Of a stretch of 64,000 nt of DNA, positions 53,818 to 63,738 are shown in pieces. The DNA is taken from assembly GCF_008642275.1 (NCBI RefSeq), contig NZ_CP029189.1, positions 1,359,001-1,423,000 on the forward strand, given 5' to 3'. The notes under the pieces were generated by a model that did not search any database, was not told the DNA's origin, and saw nothing but the letters and a program-made list of their open reading frames with translations. The first letter of the stretch is position 1; every line of letters begins with the position of its first letter. The stretch is from Streptomyces venezuelae (GTDB lineage: Bacteria > Actinomycetota > Actinomycetes > Streptomycetales > Streptomycetaceae). The translations under genes and the position numbers were made by a program.

Positions 53818-54869
53818 CGCCGCCGCCCCGGCCGGCCCTGCGCCACGACCTGCGGCTCGTCCTCGGCCTCGTAGGCCTCGTCCGGGGACTCGCCCTTGGC
53901 CACCGCGGCCGCCCGCTTGGCGAGCACCCGCTTCTTCAGCGCCTTCATCGCCGGCTCGCGCTCCTTGAGGTCCACGACCAGCGGGGTCGCGATGAAGATC
54001 GAGGAGTACGCGCCGGCCGCGAGGCCGACGAACAGCGACAGCGAGATGTCGTTCAGCATGCCGGCGCCCAGGAAGCCACCGCCGATGAACAGCAGCGCGG
54101 CGACCGGCAGGAGCGCCACGACCGTGGTGTTGATCGAGCGGACCAGGGTGCCGTTGATGCTGCGGTTGGCGACCTCGCTGTACGTCCAGCGGGTCTGCTT
54201 CGTGATGTCCTTCGAGCTCTCCTTCAGACCGTCGAAGACGACGACGGTGTCGTAGAGGGAGTAACCGAGGATCGTCAGCAGACCGATGACCGTACCCGGG
54301 GTGACCTCGAAGCCGACGAGCGCGTACACGCCGACGGTGATGGTGAGGTCGTGGATCAGCGCGATCAGCGCCGCGACCGCCATGCGCCATTCGAAGGCGA
54401 TGGCCAGGTAGATCACCACGAGGACCATGAAGATCCCGAGGCCGGTCCAGGCCTTGTTCGCGATCTGCTCGCCCCAGCTGGGTCCGACCAGGTCGGCGTT
54501 GATGGAGGCCTGGTCGACCTTGAGGTCGGCGGCGAGCTTCTGCTTGATCTCGGTGGCGGCGCCGGTGTCCACACCCGAGATCTGGATGCGCAGTCCGCCG
54601 GTGCCCAGCTCCTGCACGATCGCGTCGTGGCCCGAGACCTTCTCGGCGGCCTCCGTCGCCGCGGCGACGGAGACGGTCGTCTTCGGGGTGGTGAAGACGG
54701 CACCGCCCTTGAACTCGATGCCCATGTTGAGGCCCTGGACGGCCAGGGCGACGATCGCCGTAATGGTGATCAGGATGGAAACGCCGTACCAGAGAAAGCG
54801 CTTGCCGACGAAGTCGTAGCCGACCTCACCGCGGTACAGCTTGGCGCCGAGATCTCCCAGCTTCGACAT
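53814..54869 (-). CDS. secF: Protein translocase subunit SecF
   Basis: The product has 351 residues and six membrane helices, the usual SecF topology. The N-terminal helix (WYGVSILITITAIVALAVQG) is followed by GIEFKGGAVF and the periplasmic domain. Helices 2-6 include DLTITVGVYALVGFEVTPGTVIGLLTILGYSLYDTVVVFDG, which carries the conserved Asp residues for proton-driven action. The C-tail is acidic. It partners SecD to pull proteins out of SecYEG and starts 3 nt after secD. Confidence 0.96.
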   Translation of the reverse strand: MSKLGDLGAKLYRGEVGYDFVGKRFLWYGVSILITITAIVALAVQGLNMGIEFKGGAVFTTPKTTVSVAAATEAAEKVSGHDAIVQELGTGGLRIQISGVDTGAATEIKQKLAADLKVDQASINADLVGPSWGEQIANKAWTGLGIFMVLVVIYLAIAFEWRMAVAALIALIHDLTITVGVYALVGFEVTPGTVIGLLTILGYSLYDTVVVFDGLKESSKDITKQTRWTYSEVANRSINGTLVRSINTTVVALLPVAALLFIGGGFLGAGMLNDISLSLFVGLAAGAYSSIFIATPLVVDLKEREPAMKALKKRVLAKRAAAVAKGESPDEAYEAEDEPQVVAQGRPGRRR

Positions 54870-54872
54870 CTC

Positions 54873-56663
54873 TCACGCCTCCTTTGCGTCGACGGGGGCG
54901 GGGGCGGAACCGGTGCGGCGGGACCGTCGCAGCGGAGGCTTGGCGCCCAGCCGCTTCGGGTCCAGCCCGGACCACGGGTGACCGCTGGCGAAGAAGTTCG
55001 TCCGCGCCACCAGGGTCATGACGGGCTTGGTGAAGAGGAACACCACGACCACGTCGAGCAGGGTGGTAAGTCCCAGTGTGAAGGCGAAGCCCTGGACCTT
55101 GCCCACCGTGACGATGAACAGCACCGCCGCGGCCAGGAACGACACGAAGTCGGAGACCAGGATCGTGCGACGGGCGCGCGGCCAGGCGCGCTCGACGGCC
55201 GGACGCAGGGTGCGGCCCTCACGGATCTCGTCCCGGATGCGTTCGAAGTACACGATGAACGAGTCCGCCGTGATGCCGATCGCCACGATCGCGCCGCAGA
55301 CGGCGGGCAGGTTCAGCGCGAAGCCGATGCCCTTTCCGAGCAGCGACATGATCGTGTAGGTCAGGATCGCGGAGACCAGGAGGCTGACGATGGCGATGAA
55401 GGCCAGACCCCGGTAGTACACGAGCAGGTAGATCACCACGAGGGCGAGGCCGATGGCGCCGGCGATCAGACCGGCCTTCAGCTGCTCGCCGCCGAGCGCG
55501 GCGGTGACGGTGGTGACGCTGTCCTCGGTGAAGGAGAGCGGCAGGGCGCCGTAGGAGAGCATGTTGCCCAGGTCCTGCGCGGACTGCTGGTTGAAGCCGC
55601 CCGAGATCTCGGCGTTGCCACCGGTCAGCGCCTGGCTCACGGACGGGTCGGAGATGACCTTGCCGTCGAGCACGATCGCGAACTGGTTCTGCGGCATCTG
55701 CTTGGTGGCCAGCTCACCGGTGATCTTGGCGAACTTGTCGGCGCCCTTGTCGGTGAACTGCATGGTGACGATCCACTGGCCGCGCTGGGGGTCGATCTGC
55801 CCCTTGGCTTCCTTCACGTCCTGGCCGTTGACCTGGGCCGGGCCGAGGACCCACTTGCCCCAGGCGTCGCCGCGCTGACCACAGGCGATCATCGGCTCCT
55901 CGGGCTTGGCGCCCTGGCCGGCGGCGGCGCGCTGCGCCGGGTCGTTGCAGTCCAGTGCCGCGAACTTGGCCTGGAGGGCCGCGGCGGCGGCCTCGTCACC
56001 GGTCGCCGGTGCGGAGGCGGAGGCGGAGGGCGACGGGGCCTTGGTGTCGTCTGCCTTCTTCGACTCGCTCGCGGAGGGCGAGGGAGTGGGGGCGGCCGGG
56101 GCCTTGAGGGCCTCACTGAGCGCGCGGCCCTGGGAAGTGGCGCTGGACGACGGGGTGGCGGAGGGGCTGGTCTTGCCGTCCCCGGCCTTGGGAGCCGTGG
56201 AGCCGCTCGCGGAGGGGCTCGGGCTCGGGGTGCCCTCGGGAGCGGCCGGGGAGCCGTCCGCGAAGGCGATGACCGGGCGGAAGTACAGCTGGGCGGTCGT
56301 ACCGACCTGCTCGCGCGCCTGCTGCTCGTTCGTCCCCTTGGGGATGTTCACGATGATGTGGTCGCGGCCCTGGGTCTGGACCTCCGCCTCGGACACGCCG
56401 AGACCGTTGACGCGGCGGTCGATGATGCCGACCGCCGTGTTCATGTTGGTCTCGTTGATGGCGCTCTCTTTGCCGGGCTCGCTCTTGGCCTTGAGCGTGA
56501 TGCTCGTGCCGCCGGCGAGGTCGATGCCCAGCCTGGGAGTCGTCTGCTTCGAGAGGAACATCCCCGCGGTGAGCGCCACCATCGCGATCAGGATGATCGC
56601 CAGGGCGCGCCCCGGCCTCCCCTGAGCCCCCGTGGGCCGCCGGCCCTTCTTCGGTGCTGCCAC
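54873..56663 (-). CDS. secD: Protein translocase subunit SecD with Ser/Pro-rich insertion
   Basis: The product has 596 residues. Helix 1 (about 19-38) precedes the periplasmic domain with LGIDLAGGTSITL and IIDRRVNGLGVSEAEVQTQG. Residues about 137-225 are a low-complexity Ser/Pro/Ala/Thr stretch inserted into the P1 region. The second part of P1 and helices 2-6 are normal (LVVIYLLVYYRGLAFIAIVSLLV, ADSFIVYFERIRDEIREGR). It works with SecF in post-translocation pulling. The start is GTG. Confidence 0.96.
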   Translation of the reverse strand: MAAPKKGRRPTGAQGRPGRALAIILIAMVALTAGMFLSKQTTPRLGIDLAGGTSITLKAKSEPGKESAINETNMNTAVGIIDRRVNGLGVSEAEVQTQGRDHIIVNIPKGTNEQQAREQVGTTAQLYFRPVIAFADGSPAAPEGTPSPSPSASGSTAPKAGDGKTSPSATPSSSATSQGRALSEALKAPAAPTPSPSASESKKADDTKAPSPSASASAPATGDEAAAAALQAKFAALDCNDPAQRAAAGQGAKPEEPMIACGQRGDAWGKWVLGPAQVNGQDVKEAKGQIDPQRGQWIVTMQFTDKGADKFAKITGELATKQMPQNQFAIVLDGKVISDPSVSQALTGGNAEISGGFNQQSAQDLGNMLSYGALPLSFTEDSVTTVTAALGGEQLKAGLIAGAIGLALVVIYLLVYYRGLAFIAIVSLLVSAILTYTIMSLLGKGIGFALNLPAVCGAIVAIGITADSFIVYFERIRDEIREGRTLRPAVERAWPRARRTILVSDFVSFLAAAVLFIVTVGKVQGFAFTLGLTTLLDVVVVFLFTKPVMTLVARTNFFASGHPWSGLDPKRLGAKPPLRRSRRTGSAPAPVDAKEA

Positions 56664-56816
56664 CTTGTCGTTTCTCCCTGTCCAACCGTCCCGCGCCGGG
56701 TCAGCGCGGGGACGGCCACGAAATGTGTGGTGGGGACCCCTGCCCCCCGCAGAAGTGTCACAGACGGGGACCGTGCGGGTCGCCGGTCGGGCGCCTCCAC
56801 GGTCCCCCGCCGAGCG

Positions 56817-57293
56817 TTACTTCGCGCCGGCCTCGCCGTCGGACTTGCCGTCCTTGGGCTCGTCGTCGCCCTTGGGCGCGTCCTCGTCCTTCTTGCCCAG
56901 GTCGAGCCCCGGAGCCTCGGCCTCGCCCTTGGTGAGGTCCGCCTTCGGGGCCTCGGTCAGGGAAGAGGCGTCGTCCGGGACGACCGGCGTGTCGGTCGCC
57001 TCGTCGCCGTCGATGCCGTGGACGATGCGGTTGTACTCCGCGTCCTCCAGGACGGCACCGATGGCGTTCTTCGCGAAGATCGCGTGGACGCCGGGGGCCA
57101 GCTCGAGAGTGACCGTGTCGTCACCGATCTCCTTCACCGTGGCGTACATGCCGCCGATGGTGCGGACCCCGGTGCCGGGCGTCATGTGGTCGCGCATCTG
57201 CGCGGCTGCCTGCTGCTTCTTCTTCGCGGAGCGGGTCATCAGGAACATCGCCCCGATGAGCACGATGAACGGGAGGAGTGTCACGAGATTCAC
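56817..57293 (-). CDS. yajC: Preprotein translocase accessory protein YajC
   Basis: The product has 158 residues. One N-terminal helix (LLPFIVLIGAMFLM) is followed by the KKKQQ stretch and a small beta domain (MTPGTGVRTIGGMYATVKEIGDDTVTLEL) as in YajC. The C-terminal 60 residues are acidic and disordered. It associates with SecDF. It lies between ruvB and secD, the usual order. Confidence 0.95.
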   Translation of the reverse strand: MNLVTLLPFIVLIGAMFLMTRSAKKKQQAAAQMRDHMTPGTGVRTIGGMYATVKEIGDDTVTLELAPGVHAIFAKNAIGAVLEDAEYNRIVHGIDGDEATDTPVVPDDASSLTEAPKADLTKGEAEAPGLDLGKKDEDAPKGDDEPKDGKSDGEAGAK

Positions 57294-57355
57294 GGGACGG
57301 AGATCCTTCGCACGACCGCACGCGGACGGCGGCCTTTTCTACGGGGGTGGGCACA

Positions 57356-57372
57356 CCGACCCGAAGGGTCGG
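57356..57372 (-). terminator. Small hairpin after ruvB
   Basis: CCGACCC and GGGTCGG flank a 3-nt loop in the ruvB-yajC gap; no U-tract follows. Confidence 0.45.
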
Positions 57373-57458
57373 CATCGGCGGAGTCTAGGCGAGTCCGCAC
57401 CGATGGAACAACGCCCAGCATGGCACCGCAGTTCCTGAGGGGTCGAACCTCCGCGCCG

Positions 57459-58520
57459 TCAGGCCCCGAACAAGCCCTGTTGTCCGCTTGATCCAGTCCC
57501 GCCGTGCCGAGGCGGTACGAGTCCCAGGTGAGCCCAGGCGGCAGGCGTCGCCACCCGTCCGCGGGGGGTGCGCGCGAGGAGCCCCTCGCGGACCAGGAAC
57601 GGTTCCGCGACCTCCTCCACGGTCTCCCGCTCCTCGCCGACGGCCACGGCGAGGGTGGACAGGCCCACGGGTCCGCCGCCGAACAGCTTGAGCAGCGCTT
57701 CGAGAACGGCGCGATCCAGCCGGTCGAGACCGCGCCCGTCCACCTCGTACACCTGGAGGGCGGTACCGGCCACCTCACGGTTGATCACGCCGTCCGCCCG
57801 GACCTGGGCGTAGTCGCGGACACGGCGCAGCAGGCGGTTGGCGATACGGGGAGTGCCGCGGGAGCGCCCGGCGATCTCGGCGGCGCCCGCGGTGTCGATC
57901 TCCACGTCGAGGAGGCGGGCGGAGCGGTGGATGACGCGTTCCAGCTCCTCGGGGGCGTAGAACTCCATGTGCCCGGTGAAGCCGAAGCGGTCCCGCAGCG
58001 GCGGGGGCAGCAGTCCGGCCCGGGTGGTGGCGCCGACCAGGGTGAAGGGCGGCAGCTCCAGCGGGATCGCGGTGGCCCCGGGCCCCTTGCCGACGATCAC
58101 GTCGACGCGGAAGTCCTCCATGGCCATGTAGAGCATCTCCTCGGCGGGCCGGGACATGCGGTGGATCTCGTCCAGGAAGAGGACCTCGCCCTCCTGGAGG
58201 GAGGAGAGGATCGCGGCGAGATCGCCGGCGTGCTGGATGGCGGGGCCGGAGGTGATGCGGATGGGCGCGCCCATCTCGGCCGCGATGATCATGGACAGGG
58301 TGGTCTTGCCGAGGCCGGGCGCGCCGGAGAGCAGGACGTGGTCGGCGGTGGCCCCGCGCTGCTTGGCGGCCTTCAGGACGAGGTCCAGCTGCTGGCGGAC
58401 CTTCTCCTGGCCGACGAACTCGCCGAGGTCCTTGGGGCGCAGCGCCGCCTCGACGGCGGTGTCCTCGCCGTCGGCGGCGGCCGCCACGATCCGGTCGTCG
58501 CTCTCGTCTTCCCAGTTCAC
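57459..58520 (-). CDS. ruvB: Holliday junction helicase RuvB
   Basis: The product has 353 residues from GTG 58520. The AAA+ motor has Walker [15 protein letters not shown], Walker [10 protein letters not shown], sensor [19 protein letters not shown] and a C-terminal winged helix ([22 protein letters not shown]). It drives branch migration as a hexamer on RuvA. A 172-nt gap with a GC repeat separates it from ruvA, unlike the tight ruvC-ruvA overlap. Confidence 0.97.
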   Translation of the reverse strand: MNWEDESDDRIVAAAADGEDTAVEAALRPKDLGEFVGQEKVRQQLDLVLKAAKQRGATADHVLLSGAPGLGKTTLSMIIAAEMGAPIRITSGPAIQHAGDLAAILSSLQEGEVLFLDEIHRMSRPAEEMLYMAMEDFRVDVIVGKGPGATAIPLELPPFTLVGATTRAGLLPPPLRDRFGFTGHMEFYAPEELERVIHRSARLLDVEIDTAGAAEIAGRSRGTPRIANRLLRRVRDYAQVRADGVINREVAGTALQVYEVDGRGLDRLDRAVLEALLKLFGGGPVGLSTLAVAVGEERETVEEVAEPFLVREGLLARTPRGRVATPAAWAHLGLVPPRHGGTGSSGQQGLFGA

Positions 58521-58632
58521 GCTGTCAGTCTGCCTTCTCGGTTCGTACGGTGGTCTGTCGCCCGGGGCCCAGGAGCCCGGGGCCGGCGCCCCTCCCGCCC
58601 CGCACTTCCAGCCCCGCCGGCCCCACATCCAG

Positions 58633-58674
58633 CCCCGCCGGCGTTTGAGGCGCGGGGTCCGGGGCGGCGCCCCG
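58633..58674 (+). repeat. GC-rich intergenic repeat between ruvA and ruvB
   Basis: CCCCGCCGGCGTTTGAGGCG followed by CGGGGTCCGGGGCGGCGCC is the same family as the copies at 53.1 kb, here with TTTGAGG in place of TTCGAGG. Confidence 0.7.
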
Positions 58675-58692
58675 GGAGGCCGGGCGGCACGG

Positions 58693-59325
58693 CTAGCGGG
58701 CGCGGTTCAGGGACTGGAGGGCGGCCCGCAGGAGCTGCGGAACCGGGGCCGAACCGCCGGCGGCAATGGCGGCCTCGGCCTGCGGCGTCACCGCTGCCAC
58801 CGCGTCCTCGGCCTCGCGCGAGGCGTAGCCGAGGCCGATCAGGGCGGCGGAGAGCTGCTCGGTCCAGGGAGCGGGCCCGGAGGCCGCGGCGCGCTGCGCA
58901 CCCACGAGGCCGCTGCTGCCCAGCGGGGCCCCCAGCTTGCCCTTCAGTTCGAGGAGTAGTTTCTGGGCGCCCTTCTTGCCGATGCCCGGCACCGCCACCA
59001 GCGCCTTCTCGTCACCGGTGGAGACGGCCAGGCGCAGCGCGTCGGGGCTGTGCACGCCGAGCATCGCCTGGGCGAGCCTCGGCCCGACCCCGCTGGCGGT
59101 CTGCAGGATCTCGAAGACCTGGCGCTCGTCGTCGTCGGCGAAGCCGTACAGGGTCAGCGAGTCCTCGCGGACGACCAGGGAGGTGGCGAGCCGGGCCGTC
59201 TCCCCCATCCGCAGGCCGGAGATGGTGGTGGGCGTGCACTGCACGGCCATGCCCACTCCCCCGACCTCGATCACGGCAACGGTGGGGGCGAGTGCGGCGA
59301 CCGGGCCGCTGACGAAGGCGATCAT
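58693..59325 (-). CDS. ruvA: Holliday junction-binding protein RuvA
   Basis: The product has 210 residues from ATG 59325. An N-terminal OB domain ([40 protein letters not shown]) is followed by two helix-hairpin-helix motifs ([37 protein letters not shown]) and a C-terminal domain III that contacts RuvB. The start overlaps the ruvC stop (ATGA, 59322-59325). Confidence 0.97.
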   Translation of the reverse strand: MIAFVSGPVAALAPTVAVIEVGGVGMAVQCTPTTISGLRMGETARLATSLVVREDSLTLYGFADDDERQVFEILQTASGVGPRLAQAMLGVHSPDALRLAVSTGDEKALVAVPGIGKKGAQKLLLELKGKLGAPLGSSGLVGAQRAAASGPAPWTEQLSAALIGLGYASREAEDAVAAVTPQAEAAIAAGGSAPVPQLLRAALQSLNRAR

Positions 59326-59852
59326 CGGGTACGGCCTTTCGAGGCGTGCAGGGCGACCGCCTGCTGGAGGCGGTTCTGGGCGGGGGCCCGCCAGATGTGA
59401 CAGATGGCCAGGGCGAGGGCGTCGGCGGCGTCCGCCGGCTTGGGCGGCGCGTCCAGCCGGAGCAACCGGGTGACCATGGCGCCGACCTGGGCCTTGTCGG
59501 CGCGGCCGCTGCCGGTGACGGCGGCCTTGACCTCGCTGGGGGTGTGCAGGGCGACCGGTATCCCGCGGCGGGCGGCGCACAGCATGGCGACGGCGCTCGC
59601 CTGGGCGGTGCCCATCACCGTGCTGACGTTGTGCTGGCTGAACACCCGTTCCACGGCGACGACTTCGGGCCGGTGTGTGTCGAGCCACTCCTCGATGCCC
59701 TGCTCGACGGCGACGAGCCGGTGGCCCAACTCGGCGTCCGCGGGCGTCCGTACGACCCCCACGCCGATCATGGTCAGCGGCCGTCCGGCCACCCCCTCGA
59801 CCACGCCGACACCACAACGCGTCAGCCCGGGGTCGACGCCCAGTACCCGCAC
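59322..59852 (-). CDS. ruvC: Holliday junction resolvase RuvC
   Basis: The product has 176 residues from GTG 59852 (reads [19 protein letters not shown]), with AAGGGGG upstream. The RNase H-like active site shows the first Asp in GVDPGLTR, Glu in [10 protein letters not shown], and Asp residues in GRADKAQVG and [14 protein letters not shown]. It cuts Holliday junctions set by RuvAB. The frame opens further upstream to a TTG at 59915, but that codon lies inside the promoter -35, so the longer form is rejected. Confidence 0.95.
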   Translation of the reverse strand: MRVLGVDPGLTRCGVGVVEGVAGRPLTMIGVGVVRTPADAELGHRLVAVEQGIEEWLDTHRPEVVAVERVFSQHNVSTVMGTAQASAVAMLCAARRGIPVALHTPSEVKAAVTGSGRADKAQVGAMVTRLLRLDAPPKPADAADALALAICHIWRAPAQNRLQQAVALHASKGRTR

Positions 59853-59892
59853 CCGCGCCCCCTTCTTCGCTCTCCTGTACGTGCAGCTTCGC

Positions 59893-59915
59893 AGGTTATC
59901 GGGTGGCACTGACAA
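59893..59915 (-). promoter_or_regulatory. RecA-NDp / PafBC-type DNA-damage promoter of ruvC
   Basis: On the minus strand TTGTCAGTG, 8 nt, then TAACCT matches the actinobacterial LexA-independent DNA-damage promoter consensus TTGTCRGTG-N8-TANNNT at every specified base. Transcription would start near 59886, about 34 nt ahead of ruvC. Confidence 0.8.
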
Positions 59916-59916
59916 A

Positions 59917-59955
59917 GCAGCGGGCCGCCGGGGTGTGTCCCCGTCGGCCCGCTGC
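59917..59955 (-). terminator. yebC terminator
   Basis: GCAGCGGGCCG pairs with CGGCCCGCTGC; TTTG follows on the minus strand. It ends 2 nt before the ruvC promoter begins. Confidence 0.75.
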
Positions 59956-59981
59956 CCGGTGCTGTGAGCGGTGGACGCCGG

Positions 59982-60734
59982 TCAGGCGTCGACCTTCTCC
60001 ATGACCTCGTCCGAGACGTCGAAGTTGGCGAAGACGTTCTGCACGTCGTCGCTGTCCTCCAGCGCGTCGATCAGCTTGAAGATCTTGCGCGCGCCCTCTT
60101 CGTCCAGCTCGACCTGCATGGTGGGCAGGAAGTTGGAGTCGGCCGAGTCGTAGTCGATGCCGGCGGTCTGGAGCGCGGTACGGACCGCGACCATGTCGGT
60201 GGCCTCGCTGATGATCTCGAAGCTCTCGCCGAGGTCGTTGACCTCTTCGGCGCCCGCGTCGAGCACCGTCTCCAGGACGTCGTCCTCGGAGAGCTCGCCC
60301 TTGGGCAGCAGGACGACACCCTTGCGGTTGAACAGGTACGAGACCGAGCCCGGGTCGGCCATCGAGCCGCCGTTGCGGGTCATGGCGACACGCACGTCGG
60401 ACGCGGCGCGGTTGCGGTTGTCGGTGAGGCACTCGATGAGCACCGCGACGCCGTTCGGACCGTAGCCTTCGTACATGATCGTCTCGTAGTCGGCGCCGCC
60501 GGCCTCCAGGCCGCCGCCGCGCTTGACCGCGGAGTCGATGTTCTTGTTCGGGACCGAGCTCTTCTTGGCCTTCTGGATGGCGTCGAAGAGCGTCGGGTTG
60601 CCGTCGACGTCGGCGCCGCCCATACGGGCCGCGACCTCGATGTTCTTGATCAGCTTCGCGAAGAGCTTGCCGCGCTTGGCGTCAACCACGGCCTTCTTGT
60701 GCTTCGTCGTAGCCCATTTAGAGTGGCCGGACAT
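59982..60734 (-). CDS. yebC: YebC/PmpR-family protein
   Basis: The product has 250 residues. The start [31 protein letters not shown] is the family signature, and [20 protein letters not shown] and [17 protein letters not shown] follow. Members were called transcription regulators; recent work links some to ribosome stalling relief. It lies between pdxT and ruvC, with its own terminator. Confidence 0.96.
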   Translation of the reverse strand: MSGHSKWATTKHKKAVVDAKRGKLFAKLIKNIEVAARMGGADVDGNPTLFDAIQKAKKSSVPNKNIDSAVKRGGGLEAGGADYETIMYEGYGPNGVAVLIECLTDNRNRAASDVRVAMTRNGGSMADPGSVSYLFNRKGVVLLPKGELSEDDVLETVLDAGAEEVNDLGESFEIISEATDMVAVRTALQTAGIDYDSADSNFLPTMQVELDEEGARKIFKLIDALEDSDDVQNVFANFDVSDEVMEKVDA

Positions 60735-60791
60735 CTGCCTGTCTCCTTCGCGTCACCAACAATGTTCGCCTCAGATCCTACCGGGACGCCG

Positions 60792-61385
60792 TTACAGCCC
60801 CGCGCGCACCATGTCGACGAAGTACGCGTGAACGCGGTCGTCCCCGGTCAGCTCCGGGTGGAACGAGGTGGCGAGGACATTGCCCTGGCGCACGGCGACG
60901 GTGTGGCCGTCGTACGTGGCGAGCACCTCGGCGGCGGCGCCGACGGACTCGACCCAGGGGGCGCGGATGAAGACGCCCTCGACGGGGCCGCCCGCTATGC
61001 CCGCGAAGTCGATCTTCGCCTCGAAGGACTCGTTCTGGCGGCCGAAGGCGTTGCGGCGGACGATCATGTCGATGCCGCCCAGGGTCTCCTGGTCCTCACG
61101 GCCGTCCAGGAGCTTGTCCGCCAGCATGATCATGCCGGCGCAGGTGCCGTACACGGGCATGCCGGCGGCCACGCGCTCGCGCAGCGGCTCCAGCATGCCG
61201 AAGAGCACGGCGAGCTTCGACATGGTGGTGGACTCGCCGCCGGGGATCACCAGGGCGTCGACCTCGGCGAGCTCCTCGGGACGCCGGATCGGCCTGGCCA
61301 CGGCGTCCGCCGCGGCCAGGGCGATCAGGTGTTCCCGTACGTCGCCCTGGAGAGCCAGGACACCGATCACGGGGGTGTTCGTCAT
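60792..61385 (-). CDS. pdxT: PLP synthase glutaminase subunit PdxT
   Basis: The product has 197 residues. A class I glutaminase: [13 protein letters not shown] at the N-terminus, [11 protein letters not shown], nucleophile Cys in [12 protein letters not shown], and His-x-Glu in [10 protein letters not shown]. It feeds ammonia to PdxS for pyridoxal phosphate. It starts 6 nt after the pdxS stop. Confidence 0.97.
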   Translation of the reverse strand: MTNTPVIGVLALQGDVREHLIALAAADAVARPIRRPEELAEVDALVIPGGESTTMSKLAVLFGMLEPLRERVAAGMPVYGTCAGMIMLADKLLDGREDQETLGGIDMIVRRNAFGRQNESFEAKIDFAGIAGGPVEGVFIRAPWVESVGAAAEVLATYDGHTVAVRQGNVLATSFHPELTGDDRVHAYFVDMVRAGL

Positions 61386-61391
61386 GACCGA

Positions 61392-62309
61392 TTACCAGCC
61401 GCGGTTGGCGTAGCGCTCGGACTCGGGGAGGGTGTCGCAGTTGATGCCGACCATGGCCTCGCCCAGGTTGCGGGAGGCGTCCGCGATGATCTTCGGGTCG
61501 TCGTAGAAGGTGGTGGCCTTCACGATGGCGGCGGCGCGCTTGGCCGGGTCGCCCGACTTGAAGATGCCGGAGCCGACGAAGACGCCCTCGGCGCCGAGCT
61601 GGCGCATGAGCGCGGCGTCGGCCGGGGTGGCGACGCCACCGGCGGAGAACAGCACGACCGGGAGCTTGCCGAGCTCGGCGACCTCCTTGACGAGCTCGTA
61701 CGGGGCGCGCAGCTCCTTGGCGGCGGCGAACAGCTCGTTGTTGTCGTAGCCGCGCAGGCGGGCGATCTCGTTCTTGATCTGGCGCAGGTGGCGGACGGCC
61801 TCGACCACGTTGCCGGTGCCGGCCTCGCCCTTCGAGCGGATCATGGCCGCGCCCTCGGCGATGCGGCGCAGAGCCTCGCCCAGGTTGGTGGCGCCACAGA
61901 CGAAGGGGGTGGTGAACGCCCACTTGTCGGAGTGGTTGACCTCGTCGGCCGGGGTCAGGACCTCGGACTCGTCGATGTAGTCGACGCCGAGGGACTGCAG
62001 GACCTGGGCCTCGACGAAGTGGCCGATGCGGGACTTGGCCATGACCGGGATCGAGACGGCCTCGATGATCTCTTCGATCATGTTGGGGTCCGACATGCGC
62101 GCGACGCCGCCGTCCTTGCGGATGTCGGCCGGGACCCGCTCCAGGGCCATGACGGCCACGGCGCCGGCGTCCTCGGCGATCTTCGCCTGCTCGGCGTTGA
62201 CCACGTCCATGATCACGCCGCCCTTCAGCTGCTCGGCCATGCCGCGCTTGACGCGCGAGGTGCCGATCGCCGACTCGGCGGACTGGGGGGAGGTGGGAAG
62301 CGTGCTCAC
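61392..62309 (-). CDS. pdxS: PLP synthase subunit PdxS
   Basis: The product has 305 residues. The TIM barrel shows [19 protein letters not shown] with a catalytic Lys region, [38 protein letters not shown] and the phosphate-binding [15 protein letters not shown]. It condenses ribose 5-phosphate, glyceraldehyde 3-phosphate and ammonia into PLP as a dodecamer with PdxT. The start is GTG. Confidence 0.98.
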   Translation of the reverse strand: MSTLPTSPQSAESAIGTSRVKRGMAEQLKGGVIMDVVNAEQAKIAEDAGAVAVMALERVPADIRKDGGVARMSDPNMIEEIIEAVSIPVMAKSRIGHFVEAQVLQSLGVDYIDESEVLTPADEVNHSDKWAFTTPFVCGATNLGEALRRIAEGAAMIRSKGEAGTGNVVEAVRHLRQIKNEIARLRGYDNNELFAAAKELRAPYELVKEVAELGKLPVVLFSAGGVATPADAALMRQLGAEGVFVGSGIFKSGDPAKRAAAIVKATTFYDDPKIIADASRNLGEAMVGINCDTLPESERYANRGW

Positions 62310-62446
62310 GGATTGACCTCACTCGAAAGGAAGACGGGGTACTGCTCGTGCTACTCGGCTGAGGAAACCCCAGAGGACCAGTCCACTACAAGGGCCAATG
62401 TGGAGCCTGTGGCTCTTTGATTTGTCCCTCGCGGCCCTTGGAAGCC

Positions 62447-62989
62447 CTAAACCGGCCGATCTGCAAGATCCACCGGCGGTTCGTCGTCCATTTCGAAGGC
62501 GAGCGGGAACGGCGCGTGCCCGGCCAGTCTGAACCAGCGGACCTTGCGATGCCTGCGCAGCGCGCGGGCGGCCCGCACCGAGTCGTTGAGGAAGCGCCGG
62601 GCCATCGGCACCCGGCGGACGGCCGCCGCAAGCTCCTCCGTGGCCTCCGCCCCGCCGGGGGCCGCCTTGAGCACGTCGACCTGGTCGGCATCGGCGAACA
62701 CCGCCCGCAGCGCCTGGCTCAGCTCGCTCTCGGCGACCTCTCGGTGGTCCTCCTCGGCCTGCCGGGCGGCGTGCGCGGCCTCGTAGAGCACCAGGGAGGA
62801 GGCGGGGTCGAGCACTCCGGAGGTGGCCACCTCCAGCACGACGGAGGCCCGGCGCACGAGCTGCGCGTCGAGCGCGGCCCGCGCGGCGTCCATCCGCGAG
62901 TGCAGCCGGTCGAGCCGGCCGGCGGTCCAGCTGAGGTAGACCCCGATGACTCCGAGAGCCAGGGCGATCCAGACAAGGGTTTCGATCAC
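62447..62989 (-). CDS. Membrane-anchored helical protein, LemA-like
   Basis: The product has 180 residues from GTG 62989. One N-terminal membrane helix (ETLVWIALALGVIGVYLSWTAG) is followed by a helical bundle (RLHSRMDAARAALDAQLVRRASVVLEVA). This layout resembles LemA proteins, but the resemblance is weak and I would not assign the family firmly. It is 137 nt upstream of pdxS on the same strand and divergent from the next gene. Confidence 0.7.
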   Translation of the reverse strand: MIETLVWIALALGVIGVYLSWTAGRLDRLHSRMDAARAALDAQLVRRASVVLEVATSGVLDPASSLVLYEAAHAARQAEEDHREVAESELSQALRAVFADADQVDVLKAAPGGAEATEELAAAVRRVPMARRFLNDSVRAARALRRHRKVRWFRLAGHAPFPLAFEMDDEPPVDLADRPV

Positions 62990-63098
62990 GCTGCGCGACC
63001 CTACCGCTCCGGGCCCCCCGGGCCGCCATCGGGCCCGGCCGCGGCCGCCACGGACCGCGTAGGGTCCATGATCCACACCTATGGGGGGACACCGGGAC

Positions 63099-63686
63099 AT
63101 GGCGCCGTACCGCAGACCACTGGCCATCGCCCTGACCGCAGGGGCGGCCGTCCTCGTGGCGGGCGCCCTGATCGCCTACCGCTGGGGCGGTTCGGACGGC
63201 GGTCTCGTCATCCTGAACGAGGTGCACGCCCACTTCGTCGCCATGGGCTGGCTGGCGCTGGTCTCCCTGATCGCGGCGGCCCTGCTGGGAGCGCGGCGGC
63301 CGTACACGCGCGTCGCCCTCACCCTCCCGGTGGCCGTCCTCGGCATCCCGATCATGACCATCTTCACCATGCTGAGCCTCCTGGCCGGCGGGCAGGAGCG
63401 GAGCGAGAGCCTCGAAGCCCCCGGCCGCGAGGACCGGCGGCTGGTCGTCGAGGAGGGTTCGGCCATGATCGACCCGCTGTGGTTCGTGTACGTGCACCAG
63501 GGCGAGGGCCTGTGGGAGCGCCGCTGGGCCGTGGGCTACTTCAACGGCGACGCCGAGGACAACGAACTCCGCGAGGCCGTGTGGACGGCGCCCGACCGGA
63601 TTCGCCTGACCACCTCCGGCGGTGTGGTCGAGGAAGTGACCATCACCGCCGACGGCCGGCCGGACCGGACCGTCTCCGCCGGGTGA
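63099..63686 (+). CDS. Hypothetical membrane protein, three helices
   Basis: The product has 195 residues. ATG 63099 has GGGGGGA upstream; another ATG at 63081 would add six residues. Three membrane helices are seen (about 7-26, 41-60, 68-90), followed by a C-terminal soluble domain of beta-like strands (PLWFVYVHQGEGLWERRWAV). No family recognised. It is convergent with the PimA-type gene. Confidence 0.72.
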   Translation: MAPYRRPLAIALTAGAAVLVAGALIAYRWGGSDGGLVILNEVHAHFVAMGWLALVSLIAAALLGARRPYTRVALTLPVAVLGIPIMTIFTMLSLLAGGQERSESLEAPGREDRRLVVEEGSAMIDPLWFVYVHQGEGLWERRWAVGYFNGDAEDNELREAVWTAPDRIRLTTSGGVVEEVTITADGRPDRTVSAG

Positions 63687-63738
63687 CGGCCGGCGCGGGG
63701 ATCCCCGGCCCGGCCGGCCCGACGGAGCGGCGGTCGAC

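Noticed and set aside
59853..59915. Longer RuvC start at 59915
   Set aside because: The TTG lies in the -35 of the damage-type promoter and the added residues are not conserved.
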